A DNA stretch of 64,000 nucleotides, taken from positions 62,001 to 126,000 of the forward strand of contig NZ_MBQD01000002.1 of the NCBI RefSeq assembly GCF_001693815.1, written 5' to 3'. The notes beneath the pieces were generated by a model, which had not been told where the DNA came from, did no database searches, and saw only the letters and a list, made by a program, of their open reading frames with translations. Of the stretch, positions 19,044 through 28,048 are shown in pieces. This DNA is from Tessaracoccus lapidicaptus. GTDB lineage: Bacteria > Actinomycetota > Actinomycetes > Propionibacteriales > Propionibacteriaceae. A program made the position numbers and the translations under genes. Position 1 is the stretch's first letter; each line of letters begins with the position of its first letter.

Positions 19044-20216
19044 ATGACCATCGGCATCGCCGTCATCGGAGCCGGCATGGCGGGGAAGTCGCACGCCGCC
19101 GCCTACCGGGTGGCGCCCACCCTGTATCGGCCCACGCTGCCCGACCTGCGCTACGTCTCCATCTGCGACGTGAACGCCGAGATCGGCGAGGCCACCGCCC
19201 GCCGCTACGGCTACGAACGCAGCGACACCGATTGGCGGGCCATCGCCGCCGACCCCGACATCCACGTCGTCAGCGTCGTCATCGCCAACAGCCTGCACCT
19301 CGAGGTGGTCCGCGGCCTCCTGGAGGCGGGAAAGCACGTCCTGTGTGAGAAGCCGCTCGCCGACACACTCGAGTCCGCCCGCGAGATGGCGCGGCTGGCC
19401 CGCGAGGCGTCGTCGATCGCCCGCATCGGTCTCACGTATGTCCGGCAGCCCGGGATCGCCGCCATCCGCAACTGGATCCAGGACGGGACGCTGGGCACGG
19501 TGTTGCATCTCTCGGCGCGCTACTGGTGCGACTACGCGTGCAATCCGAAGGGGCAGATGAGTTGGCGCTACAAGGGCCCCATGGGGTCGGGCGCGCTCGC
19601 CGACGTCGGCAGCCACCTCACCTATCTGTCGGAGTTCCTCTGCGGCGACATGACCGCCGTCTCGGGCGGGGCGTTCACGACCGCCATCACGGAGCGCCCG
19701 CTGCCGCTGGGCGCCGTCGTCGGGCACGGTCAGGTCGACGTCTCCAGCGAGACCGAGCCGGTGGAGAACGACGACTACGCCACGTTCACGGCGAAGTTCG
19801 GTGCCACGACGGCGAGTCTGGAGGCCTCCCGCGTGGCCGCCGGGTACCCCAACGGCCTGAACTTCGAGGTCTTCTGCGTCAACGGCGCGGCGAGCTTCCA
19901 TCAGGACACGCCGTCGCAGGTGCGGCTCTACCTGCACGACGACCAGCCGGGCACCAACGGCTACCGGACCGTGAACCTGGGCTCGGATCACCCTTACGTC
20001 GCCGGCGGCATGGCCATCGACGTGTCCGGCGTCGGTTTCGGCCAGAACGAGGGCTTTGCGTTCCAGGCCCGCGCCTTCCTCGAAGAGGTGGCCGGAATCC
20101 CCGAATCGGAGTCCCTGCCCCGCAACGCCTCGTTCGACGACGGCGTCCACAACATGGAAATCCTGGCCGCCGTCGCTGAGTCGGCAGCCGACAACGGAAA
20201 GACGGTGACCCTGTGA
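19044..20216 (+). CDS. Gfo/Idh/MocA family NAD(P)-dependent oxidoreductase
   Basis: A 390-residue sugar or polyol dehydrogenase. The Rossmann fold starts with VIGAGMAGKSHAAAYR; the family signature EKPLADT follows at about residue 107, where Lys is catalytic, and the C-terminal half is the alpha/beta substrate domain with DVGSHLTYL containing the active His. The length matches inositol- or glucose-type dehydrogenases. GGAGGA precedes the ATG. The next gene overlaps its stop (GTGA), and both are under the LacI operator. Confidence 0.9.
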   Translation: MTIGIAVIGAGMAGKSHAAAYRVAPTLYRPTLPDLRYVSICDVNAEIGEATARRYGYERSDTDWRAIAADPDIHVVSVVIANSLHLEVVRGLLEAGKHVLCEKPLADTLESAREMARLAREASSIARIGLTYVRQPGIAAIRNWIQDGTLGTVLHLSARYWCDYACNPKGQMSWRYKGPMGSGALADVGSHLTYLSEFLCGDMTAVSGGAFTTAITERPLPLGAVVGHGQVDVSSETEPVENDDYATFTAKFGATTASLEASRVAAGYPNGLNFEVFCVNGAASFHQDTPSQVRLYLHDDQPGTNGYRTVNLGSDHPYVAGGMAIDVSGVGFGQNEGFAFQARAFLEEVAGIPESESLPRNASFDDGVHNMEILAAVAESAADNGKTVTL

Positions 20217-21214
20217 AGCTCGGTGTCTACAACGCAGTCCTGCACGATCGCCCCCTGGAGGAGGCGCTGGAGGTGATCGGGGGTCTCGGCCTGACCGGCA
20301 TCGAGATCAACTCGGGCGGCTTCCTGCCCCCCGTCCACATCCCGGAGATCGAGGAGATCGCCGCCAGCCCCGCGGCCGCGAAGGCGTACCTGGCGCGCTT
20401 CGAGGGCACCGGCGTCGAGATCGCCGGCCTCAACTGCAACGGCAACCCGCTGCATCCGAACGCGGAGATCGCCGAGAAGCACGCCGAGGACATCCGCCGC
20501 TCCATCCGTGCGGCCGCCGCGCTCGGCCAGACCCGCGTCGTCACCATGTCCGGCCTGCCCGGCGGCGAACCGGGAACGAAGTACCCGAACTGGATCGTCA
20601 ACGCCTGGAACTCCGCCGCGCTCGACGTCCTAGACTACCAGTGGGAGATCGCCGCGCCGTTCTGGAGCGAGATGGACCGGTTCGCCAAGGACCACGGCGT
20701 GAAGGTGGCCCTTGAGCTGCACCCCCAGAACCTCGTGTTCAACGCCCGCGACGTCAAGAAGCTCATCGAGCTCACCGGAGCGACCCACATCGGCGTCGAG
20801 ATGGACGCGTCGCACCTGTTCTGGCAGCAGGCCGATCCGATCGCCGTTGTTCGGGAACTGGGGCCGCTGATCTTCCATGCCGCGGCCAAGGACGTGCGGA
20901 TCAACCCGAACGCGCGGCTCAACGGGGTCCTCGACAACGGGTTCCGCCGACTCTCGCCCGACGAGGCGCGCGTCAACCTCGGCGGCGACGAGTGGGCCAA
21001 CGAGTGGCCGACGGACTCCTCCTGGGACTTCGTCGCGCTGGGTAAGGGCCACGACACCGAGTACTGGACGGAGTTCATCCGGGCCCTCCACGAGGTGGAC
21101 CCGGACATGTGTCTGAACATCGAGCACGAGGACACTGAGCTGGGTCGCATCGAGGGGCTCGAGGTCGCCGCGGAGGTATTGAAGGACGCCTTGGCGGCGT
21201 TCGAGGCCGAGTGA
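20213..21214 (+). CDS. Sugar phosphate isomerase/epimerase (xylose-isomerase-like TIM barrel)
   Basis: A 333-residue TIM-barrel protein of the AP-endonuclease-2/IolE superfamily. Likely metal ligands are Glu in VALELHPQN, Asp in VEMDASHL, His in FHAAAKD and Glu in LNIEHED. Such proteins are often paired with Gfo/Idh/MocA dehydrogenases and act on oxidised sugars or inositols. The GTG start overlaps the upstream stop codon, so translation is coupled. The exact substrate is unknown. Confidence 0.88.
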   Translation: MKLGVYNAVLHDRPLEEALEVIGGLGLTGIEINSGGFLPPVHIPEIEEIAASPAAAKAYLARFEGTGVEIAGLNCNGNPLHPNAEIAEKHAEDIRRSIRAAAALGQTRVVTMSGLPGGEPGTKYPNWIVNAWNSAALDVLDYQWEIAAPFWSEMDRFAKDHGVKVALELHPQNLVFNARDVKKLIELTGATHIGVEMDASHLFWQQADPIAVVRELGPLIFHAAAKDVRINPNARLNGVLDNGFRRLSPDEARVNLGGDEWANEWPTDSSWDFVALGKGHDTEYWTEFIRALHEVDPDMCLNIEHEDTELGRIEGLEVAAEVLKDALAAFEAE

Positions 21215-21220
21215 CGGGCC

Positions 21221-21984
21221 GAGCGCCGGTGATCGTTCCGGCCGCTCCTTGACGAGGTCGCTGCGCGGAGCGCCGGTGGGTCGTTCTCACCGCTCCCTGA
21301 CGAGGTCGCTGCGCGGAGCGCCGGTGGGTCGTTCTCACCGCTCCCTGAGGAGATCGCCGCGCGGAGCGCCGGTGGGTCGTTCCCACCGCTCCCTGAGGAG
21401 ATCGCCGCGCGGAGCGCCGGTGGGTCGTTCTCACCGCTCCCTGAGGAGATCGCCGCGCGGAGCGCCGGTGATCGTCTCGAAGGGTTGTGTCGCGACATTG
21501 GGCAGAGACTGTTGGACGGTGCGGGTTACGACCCTTCGAGACGGCCGAGGGTCGCTTCGCGACTCCGGCCTCCTCAGGGATCGGTGGGGCCGCCCGTGGT
21601 CGATTCGCGACTCCGGCCTCCTCAGGGATCGGTGGGGCCGCCCGCGGAGCGGCGGGGCCTGTCTGTTTTCGTTCCCTGAGGAGATCGCCGCGCGGAGCGC
21701 CGGTGGGTCGCTCTCACCGCTCCCTGAGGAGATCGCCGCGCGGAGCGCCGTGATCGTCTCGAAGGGTTGTGTCGCGACATTGGGCAGAGACTGTTGGACG
21801 GTGCGGGGTACGACCCTTCGAGACGGCCGAGGGTCGCTTCGCGACTCCGGCCTCCTCAGGGATCGGTGGGGCCGCCCGTGGTCGCTTCGCGACTCCGGCC
21901 TCCTCAGGGATCGGTGGGGCCGCCCGCGGTCGCTTCGCGACTCCGGCCTCCTCGGGGATCGGTGGGGGCCGCTTCGTTCGCGAC
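21221..21984. repeat. Family E tandem-repeat field (48-bp units in two orientations)
   Basis: At 21221-21470 a 48-base unit (starting GAGCGCCGGTGGGTCG, ending GATCGCCGCGCG) is repeated five times. Then follow an 85-base segment with inverted TCTCGAAGGG/CCCTTCGAGA, and two to three 48-base units of opposite sense (GCTTCGCGACTCCGG, CCTCAGGGATCGG). The 85-base segment and the flanking units occur a second time at about 21753-21960. Open frames across the field are repeat products without protein character. No gene is seen between 21215 and 22095. Confidence 0.85.
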
Positions 21985-22095
21985 GCCGCGGGCAGACCCG
22001 CGCAGCGCTGCGGGTCGACGGGTCCTGACCGTTGGCGAAGCGTCGAGAGGAGATGTCGTAGCTTGTGTGAAGCGTTCCGCCTGGCGGGGCGGGGT

Positions 22096-22971
22096 TCAGG
22101 CGCGACGCTCCGCCGGGGTGGCCAGGCCGCGACGCTCGCGCAGCCGCCGGGCCGCGGCGCTGAAGGCGGTGTCGGCGAGCATGCCGACCACGAGGATGAC
22201 GATCATGTAGGCCATCAGCCCGGCGGCGTCGCCGAACTCCTGCGCGAACGACAGCCGGTTACCCAGCGCGATCGCGCCCGGGATGACCACCAGCAGCTCG
22301 CCCGCCATGAGCGAGCGCCACGCGAAGGCCCAACCCTGGCTGAGTCCCGCGACGTACGACGGCAGGGCCGCCGGGATGATGATGTGCCGGTAGAGGGTCC
22401 AGCCGCGGGCACCCAGCACATCGCCGAGCCTGTGGTAGGCGGGGGGCACCTGGTCGACGCCGGTCAGCACGCCGTTGGCGACGCTGGGCGCGGCGCCGAG
22501 CACGACGACGAACATGATGGCCTGCTCGCCGAGGCCCATCAGGAGGATGGCGAGGGGGAACCACACCACCGAGGGCATGGTCTGCAGGCCGGTCACGAGC
22601 GACCCGATGGCCGAGCGGAGCAGCCGCGACCTCGCCGTCGCCAACCCGATGGCCGTGCCGATCGCCACCGCGAGCGCGAACCCCACGACGGCGCGGGTGA
22701 GCGTCCGGCCCAGCGCCACCCAGAACGACGGTTCTGAGGCCAGCCGGGCGAGCTCGCCGAGCACGACGGTGGGCCCCGGGAGGAGGTACTCGGGCTTCCA
22801 GCCCGACCACGACACGACCTGCCACAGCACCAGGAAGATGCCGGTCGCGAGGAGGATCGGCAGCGCGCGCCGCCAGCGGGCCGGGCGGGCGGCGGCGTCG
22901 TCGGCGAGGGGCTCCTCGGCGGGATCCAGCGGCTCGGCGACGTCAGATCTCGAAGTAGTCGGCCTCGTCAT
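22096..22971 (-). CDS. ABC transporter permease, SsuC/TauC type
   Basis: A 291-residue permease with an N-terminal acidic tail and about six membrane helices (first around LPILLATGIFLVLWQVV). The EAA loop lies near DVLGARGWTLYRHIIIPAALP. It forms the channel of a nitrate/sulfonate/bicarbonate-type importer with the ATPase and binding protein encoded just upstream in the same operon. Its predicted start overlaps the ATPase gene by 29 bases. Confidence 0.9.
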   Translation of the reverse strand: MTRPTTSRSDVAEPLDPAEEPLADDAAARPARWRRALPILLATGIFLVLWQVVSWSGWKPEYLLPGPTVVLGELARLASEPSFWVALGRTLTRAVVGFALAVAIGTAIGLATARSRLLRSAIGSLVTGLQTMPSVVWFPLAILLMGLGEQAIMFVVVLGAAPSVANGVLTGVDQVPPAYHRLGDVLGARGWTLYRHIIIPAALPSYVAGLSQGWAFAWRSLMAGELLVVIPGAIALGNRLSFAQEFGDAAGLMAYMIVILVVGMLADTAFSAAARRLRERRGLATPAERRA

Positions 22972-23728
22972 GGCGGGCCACCTCCTCGCGTAGGCGTTGA
23001 GTGAGGTCGGCGGCCAGCGCCACGCAGGGGGCCGACTCCATCGCGCGCGGCCGGGGCACCTGGATGCGCTGCTCGTGGATGATCCGCCCCGGACGGGCGC
23101 CCATGAGGATCGTGCGGTCGGCCAGCCGGACCGCCTCCCGCACGTTGTGGGTGACGAACACGACGCTGAACCCCGCGTCGAGCCACACCTCCTCGATGAG
23201 GTCGTGCATCTGGTCGCGGGTCATGGCGTCGAGGGCGCCGAGCGGCTCGTCCATGAGGACGACGGCGGCGTCCTGCGCGAGGACCCTGGCCAGCGCGACG
23301 CGCTGCCGCATGCCGCCGCTCATCTCGTGGGGGCGCTTGTCGACGTGCCGGCCGAGGCGCACCCGGCCGAGCAGTTGGCGGGCCAGGGCGCCGCGCTCCG
23401 CCGTGGGCACGCCGCGCAGCTGGAGCGCGAGCTCGACGTTGCCCGCGGCGGTCAGCCACGGCAGCAGCGTGCTCTCCTGGAACATCAGCGCCACCTTGCC
23501 GCCGGCGTCGATGCTCCCGGTCGTCGGTGTCTCCAGGCCGGCGGCGAGCGTCAACATGGTCGACTTCCCGCAACCGGACCCGCCGACGACGGCGACGAAC
23601 TCGCCGGGGGCGACGTCGAGGTCGAGGTCGCCGAGCGCCGTGACCTGGGAGTCGCCGCGCCCGAACGACTTGGACACGCCGCGCAGGCGCAGCCCGCCGC
23701 GGGCGGCGGTCGGCGCGGCGGCGCTCAC
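22943..23728 (-). CDS. ABC transporter ATP-binding protein, SsuB/TauB type
   Basis: A 261-residue ATPase: Walker A GGSGCGKST (about residues 49-57), Q-loop MFQESTLLPW, signature MSGGMRQRVALAR, Walker B VVLMDEPLGALD and H-loop VTHN. The pattern fits the SsuB/TauB subfamily that powers uptake of sulfonates or similar compounds. GTG 23728 overlaps the stop of the binding-protein gene (GTGA), showing coupling. Confidence 0.93.
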   Translation of the reverse strand: MSAAAPTAARGGLRLRGVSKSFGRGDSQVTALGDLDLDVAPGEFVAVVGGSGCGKSTMLTLAAGLETPTTGSIDAGGKVALMFQESTLLPWLTAAGNVELALQLRGVPTAERGALARQLLGRVRLGRHVDKRPHEMSGGMRQRVALARVLAQDAAVVLMDEPLGALDAMTRDQMHDLIEEVWLDAGFSVVFVTHNVREAVRLADRTILMGARPGRIIHEQRIQVPRPRAMESAPCVALAADLTQRLREEVARHDEADYFEI

Positions 23729-24777
23729 GCGGCCACCGCCGGGAGGCCGCGTGCGGCGAGGGCATCGTTGAGGAGGGCGAGGTCCCAGAGCCGGGCGAAG
23801 TCGTCGTGTGGTTTGTCGGGGAGCAGGCCGACGGCGTCCGCGTGGGCGGCGGCGTCGCGGAGGGCGCCGGCCAGAGGGTCGGGGCCGAAGTCCATGGTCT
23901 CCCAGGCTGAGGCGAGGGTCGCGGGGTCCAGGTCCTGGCCGGTGAGGGCCGTGATCTGGGCGGCGACCGTGTCGCGGGCGGCGGCCGGGTCGTCGTCGAT
24001 GAGAGCCAGGGCGTCGAGGTGGGCCTCGAGGACGGCTTGGACGCGCTCGGGGTGCTCGGCGAGGACGTCGGGGTGCGCGACGACGGTGGTCGTGACGAAG
24101 CGGCCGCCCGGCCAGAGATCGCGCTCGTCGACGAGGACCCGCCCGCCGGCCTCGACGAGCCGGCTCGCGAACGGCTCGGGCAGCCAGGCGCCGTCGATCT
24201 GGCCGGTGCGGAACGCCTGGACGGCGGCGGAGTTGGGCTGGGGGAGGACGTGGACGTCGCCCCCGCCATCCTCGGTGGCGGTGAGGCCCTGCGCGGTGAG
24301 CCAGTGCCTGAGCGCGATGTCCTGCGTATTGCCCAGCTGGGGGGTGGCGAGGCGGGCGCCGCGGAGGTCGGCGGGGTCCTCGATGCCGGGGCGGACGACC
24401 AGCGACGCACCGCCGGAGGTGGAGCCGGCGATAACCCGGACGGCGTCGCCGCTCGACTGGAGATACGCGGTGACGGCGGGGTTGGGGCCGAGGTAGGCGA
24501 TGTCGACCGATCCCGCCAGCACCGCCTGGAGTGCCTCTGGCCCGGCGCGGAAGGACTGCGTGGTCGCGTTGGCACCGACCTCCGCGAGCCGGTCGTCGAA
24601 CAGGCCCTCGCCGTCGGCGACGAGGGCCGGGGCGTGCGTGACGGTGGGGAAGTAGCCGATGCTGACGCCGTCGTCGGCGCCCGCCGCGGTGGTGCACCCG
24701 GCGAGCAGTCCGCAGGCCAGCATGGCGACGGCGAGCGTCGTCGCGCTTGCGGGCCGGGGGCTGCGGCGGTCGTGCAT
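23725..24777 (-). CDS. ABC transporter substrate-binding lipoprotein, SsuA/nitrate-sulfonate-taurine type
   Basis: A 350-residue lipoprotein: the signal peptide ends in the lipobox LLAGC (Cys at about residue 28). The mature part begins VSIGYFPTVTHAPALVADG, typical of SsuA/NMT1-like binding proteins, followed by DIAYLGPNPAVTAYL and GAWLPEPFASRLVE. It should bind an aliphatic sulfonate, nitrate or related ligand outside the membrane and deliver it to the permease. First gene of a three-gene operon. I saw no riboswitch in its leader. Confidence 0.9.
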   Translation of the reverse strand: MHDRRSPRPASATTLAVAMLACGLLAGCTTAAGADDGVSIGYFPTVTHAPALVADGEGLFDDRLAEVGANATTQSFRAGPEALQAVLAGSVDIAYLGPNPAVTAYLQSSGDAVRVIAGSTSGGASLVVRPGIEDPADLRGARLATPQLGNTQDIALRHWLTAQGLTATEDGGGDVHVLPQPNSAAVQAFRTGQIDGAWLPEPFASRLVEAGGRVLVDERDLWPGGRFVTTTVVAHPDVLAEHPERVQAVLEAHLDALALIDDDPAAARDTVAAQITALTGQDLDPATLASAWETMDFGPDPLAGALRDAAAHADAVGLLPDKPHDDFARLWDLALLNDALAARGLPAVAA

Positions 24778-24927
24778 GGGGTCTCCTGCTGGGCGGGTGC
24801 TGCCGAAGCTAGGTGGGCCCCGACACCACCGTCAACGCCCGCCGGCGCGGTGAGACTTCCCCTGAGCGTGCCGCGGAGGCGGTCTTTCGCTGAGCGCTGA
24901 ACGCGGGAATATCTTCGCCGATCCCCG

Positions 24928-25069
24928 TTGAGCCTGACACGCGGTCTGCGGGGCTCGGTTGAGCCTGCGGCGGGGGTGGGGGAGTGGGGTTGAGCCTGCA
25001 CCGGGTGTCGACGACCCATTCGGGACATTTGATCGTTAAAGACTCTGGCGACACCAGAACCGGGCTCAA
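24928..25069. repeat. Family A intergenic element, copy 2
   Basis: TTGAGCCTG units start at 24928, 24959 and 24990, again exactly 31 bases apart, and the element ends with CCGGGCTCAA (25060-25069). The inner hairpin CTGGCGACACCAG is kept. From third unit to end it spans 80 bases, against 79 in copy 1. The 450-base gap between the transporter and helicase genes holds nothing else I can name. Confidence 0.75.
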
Positions 25070-25228
25070 CCGAGAGTTCGGCAGGGGCTGCCAGCGGCGG
25101 GCGACCAGCCCACGGCGTCGACGCGGCGCACGGGCGGGCGGCCGCTGAATCAGCGCAGCGAAGCGCGCACCTCGGCGCCGCGCAGCGGCTTCCCGAACGG
25201 CTCCTCAGGGGCGGGCGAGACCACCACC

Positions 25229-26941
25229 CTATACCCCAGGGGGTACTGGCCGCGGGTGGGCGTGGAAGTTCCGACGGTCGGCGCCGGCCATCCCGCGCAG
25301 CACCTCGTCGCCGGCCCGCGCGATCGCCGTCGGATCTCCGACGACGATGAGCCGGTCCGTCGCCCGCGACAGCCCCACGTACATGCGCTCCCGGAACCGC
25401 TCCCGTGTCCCGTCTTCGTTCACGCACAAGACGACGGCGCGGCGCTCCAAGCCCTTGAAGCCGAGCACGTGGCCGTAGAACACGAGGTCGTCGTCCCAGA
25501 ACGACTCCCAGTATCCGTCCTGCCCGTCCATCTCCTGCCGGCTGCGTTGCTCCGGATGCCGCCTGCCGGTGGTGAGCAGCGCCACATGCCCGGGCGCCCA
25601 GCCCTCGTCGAGCAGAGCCTCGACCTTGTCGTCGGCCACGTCGTCGGCGTCGTCGGGAGCGGCGGGGACGAAGACGACGTCGGGCCCGTTGCCGCCCTCC
25701 AGACGCATCCGCAGCGGCGCCAGCGGCCGGAACACCTCGGCGATCTGCCGGGTGTTGCGCAGGTTATGGTCCAGCACCAGGGGGACCAGCGGCACCGGGG
25801 GACGTCCGAAGCGCTGGAAGATCCGCTGGTTCTCATCGGAGTAGAGAAACAACCCGCCCTCCTGCTCATCCTTGAGCGCGGACACCAGAGGCCGCCACCA
25901 CGACTCCGCGAAGTCCTGCGCCTCGTCGACGACGAACGAGTCGAACCGCTGGCCCGGCGGCAGTTCCGCGGCGCGGTCAGCCATGATCCGCGGCAACTCG
26001 TGCTCCCAGAAGTCCGGCTCGTCGCGCGACCCCGACGCGATCCCCCACAGGTTCGCCAGCCCCTCGAAGGTCCCGACGAACGCCGGGCGGTGCTTCCGCG
26101 GCCACCCCGCTACCTCACGCCGGAAGTAGCTCGCCAGGCCGATCGAATAACACAGCAGCGCCACCCGCTCAGGCGCGCGCCCACCCTGCCCGCGGCTCAG
26201 CTGCTTGGCCTGCGTCAACGCCAGCACTGTCTTGCCGCTGCCGGCCCCGCCGCGCACCTCGATGCGGCGCAGCAGCCGGGTGACGTCCAGGATCAGCGCC
26301 TGCTCCTGCGTCAGCCGGTCGGCGCGGGCGTGCCGCTCGTCGGCCTGGTCTTCCACCGTCGGCGCCGCGTCGACCCCGCGTCCGGTGAGGATCTCGACGA
26401 TGAGCTGGCAGTCGTCGAGCGACGGTGCCAGGCGGTTGGTCTCGAACCGCAGCGGGACGTCGGCCAGCCGGGTCGCGAGCGTCGGCATGTCCTCGCGACC
26501 GTGCACCATCCAGCGGGGGCAGTCGGGGAGGTCGAAGTCGTCGCCGAGGGTGAGGAACGGGGTCACGACGGTGTGCGCGAATCGCACCCGGCCGCGGGAG
26601 CTGTCCGCCCACCGTCGATCAGACTCGACGTAGTCGCGGATCGCGTACCGGGCGTCGCGCGCCTGGGCCACCGGATCCACCGTCTCGCGCCTCCCTTCGC
26701 GCTCCATGAACCACCGACCGTCGCGACACCCGATGCCGGCGCCCTTCACCTCGACGACCACCACCCCGGCCCCGGGCATCACCACCACCAGGTCGGCCTC
26801 GTAGTCCTTGGCCGCGTCCGTGAGGCGGTGGTTCGCGATGAGGGTGTCCTCGGGGCGGAGAGCGTCGCGCAGCCTGGTCCACACGAACTCCTCCGACGAG
26901 GTGGTGAAGCGTGGTTCGTCAGGGATCAGCGTCGGCGCCAT
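25229..26941 (-). CDS. NERD nuclease-domain / superfamily 1 helicase fusion
   Basis: A 570-residue protein. Residues 15-125 form a NERD-like nuclease domain with acidic residues and VVVEVKGAGIG, the E-x-K core. The helicase starts at about residue 205, with Walker A GGAGSGKT (231-238), Walker B VVDEAQDF (337-344), a UvrD-type motif LDHNLRNTRQIAEVF, and C-terminal VGLSRATDRLIVVGD. Such proteins act on DNA or RNA and occur in repair and defence. The gene upstream, 25 bases away on the same strand, is an unknown coiled-coil protein and probably its partner. Confidence 0.88.
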   Translation of the reverse strand: MAPTLIPDEPRFTTSSEEFVWTRLRDALRPEDTLIANHRLTDAAKDYEADLVVVMPGAGVVVVEVKGAGIGCRDGRWFMEREGRRETVDPVAQARDARYAIRDYVESDRRWADSSRGRVRFAHTVVTPFLTLGDDFDLPDCPRWMVHGREDMPTLATRLADVPLRFETNRLAPSLDDCQLIVEILTGRGVDAAPTVEDQADERHARADRLTQEQALILDVTRLLRRIEVRGGAGSGKTVLALTQAKQLSRGQGGRAPERVALLCYSIGLASYFRREVAGWPRKHRPAFVGTFEGLANLWGIASGSRDEPDFWEHELPRIMADRAAELPPGQRFDSFVVDEAQDFAESWWRPLVSALKDEQEGGLFLYSDENQRIFQRFGRPPVPLVPLVLDHNLRNTRQIAEVFRPLAPLRMRLEGGNGPDVVFVPAAPDDADDVADDKVEALLDEGWAPGHVALLTTGRRHPEQRSRQEMDGQDGYWESFWDDDLVFYGHVLGFKGLERRAVVLCVNEDGTRERFRERMYVGLSRATDRLIVVGDPTAIARAGDEVLRGMAGADRRNFHAHPRPVPPGV

Positions 26942-26966
26942 GGGGCCACGGTAACGGGCGCGGGCG

Positions 26967-27914
26967 TCACCGCACAGGGTGGCGGGTCACCGTCGCGTAG
27001 GCCCAGCCGACGTTGAAGGACGGGTCGCCCGCGAAGTCCGCGTCCACCGAGCCGCTCAGCGCGTCGTAGTCCACCACCAGCGACGACTCCAGCAGGATCG
27101 CCGACCCGCCGCGCACCCAGAACCCGGTCGTGGCCGGGCCCGGCGCCGCGCTCACGAAGCTCCCGTCGCTCGCGCCCAGGAACCCGCCCTCGGCCGACGC
27201 CGCCGCGATGGGCCGGGTGTCGGCCACCACCTGCGGCGCCGGATCGCTCCACAGCTGCCACAGCGTGAGCCGCGCCTCGACCTCGACGGCGGCCCGCGGC
27301 CGCGGGAAGAACCACGCCGCGACGCCGGCGCCGTCCGCAGCCACGTCCAGGTGGCCGTTGACCGTCATCCGGGACTGGACGTCGACCAGCACGTCGTGGT
27401 CGGTCGGGTTCTGCCACACCGTGTAGAAGGAGACCTTCTCCGTGGCATGCGCGCGGATGGCGTCGGCCTCCTCGCGGACCCGGTACCGCGCCCAGGTGAC
27501 GCCCGGGCGTCGACGCTCCTCGACGAGGTTGTCGGAGCTGGCCCAGGACCGGATGAAGTCGGCCTCGAGCAGCAGGTCGGTGTCGGGACCCAGCAGGTCC
27601 GGGTGGTCGAGCAGGTCCTGCCGCCAGGAGTCGACCATGCCGGCCAGTCGCTGGGCCCGGTCGGACGCCGCGTCGACAGTCAGGCGCCGCACCTCCTCGG
27701 AGAACCGCTCCATCTCCGCGGCGTGCTGGCGGCGCAACTCGCCCAACCGCAGCGCGTCGTGGCCCAGCTTCCAGGCCGTCGACGCGGCCATGCGCTTCAA
27801 CTCGTCGTGGACCTCCGCCACACGACGTTCGTCCAGTTGTGCCCGTCCCTCGGCGGCGAGGGCCTCGACGGCGGCGACCATGGCCTCGAGGTGTGACGTA
27901 TCCCGTCCCTCCAT
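26967..27914 (-). CDS. Unknown protein with predicted coiled coil, paired with NERD-helicase
   Basis: I do not recognise this 315-residue protein. Residues 8-95 are rich in Ala, Glu, Arg and Leu with heptad-like spacing and probably form a long helix or coiled coil. The C-terminal two thirds look like a beta-rich domain with VSFYTVWQNPTDHDVLVDVQ and MTVNGHLDVAADG. There is no signal peptide or membrane segment. Its stop is 25 bases before the NERD-helicase start, so they are likely co-transcribed and may act together. Confidence 0.75.
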   Translation of the reverse strand: MEGRDTSHLEAMVAAVEALAAEGRAQLDERRVAEVHDELKRMAASTAWKLGHDALRLGELRRQHAAEMERFSEEVRRLTVDAASDRAQRLAGMVDSWRQDLLDHPDLLGPDTDLLLEADFIRSWASSDNLVEERRRPGVTWARYRVREEADAIRAHATEKVSFYTVWQNPTDHDVLVDVQSRMTVNGHLDVAADGAGVAAWFFPRPRAAVEVEARLTLWQLWSDPAPQVVADTRPIAAASAEGGFLGASDGSFVSAAPGPATTGFWVRGGSAILLESSLVVDYDALSGSVDADFAGDPSFNVGWAYATVTRHPVR

Positions 27915-28048
27915 CCACCCATTGTCGCCCCGGAGGTGACGGCCCGGAGGTGTAACCTCGGATCACGCAGGAGGCCCGCTGCAGCGCCCCGTTTCGGCGC
28001 GTCGGCGCCCTGTCGGCCCCGGCGCCCACGTCCCATGAGGAGGGCACG

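Noticed and set aside
21221-22210. Several overlapping plus-strand open frames encoding Arg/Ser-rich repeats
   Set aside because: They are translations of the 48-base tandem repeats in all frames, with no ribosome site.
24778-24927. Riboswitch upstream of the sulfonate-type transporter
   Set aside because: I found no S-box, cobalamin-box or other conserved core in the leader; only a short G/C hairpin.
24928-25069. Possible short CRISPR array in the family A element
   Set aside because: Only three 10-base repeats, spacers of 21 bases that are not phage-like in pattern, an inverted end and no cas genes; the regular spacing is better explained as phased binding sites.
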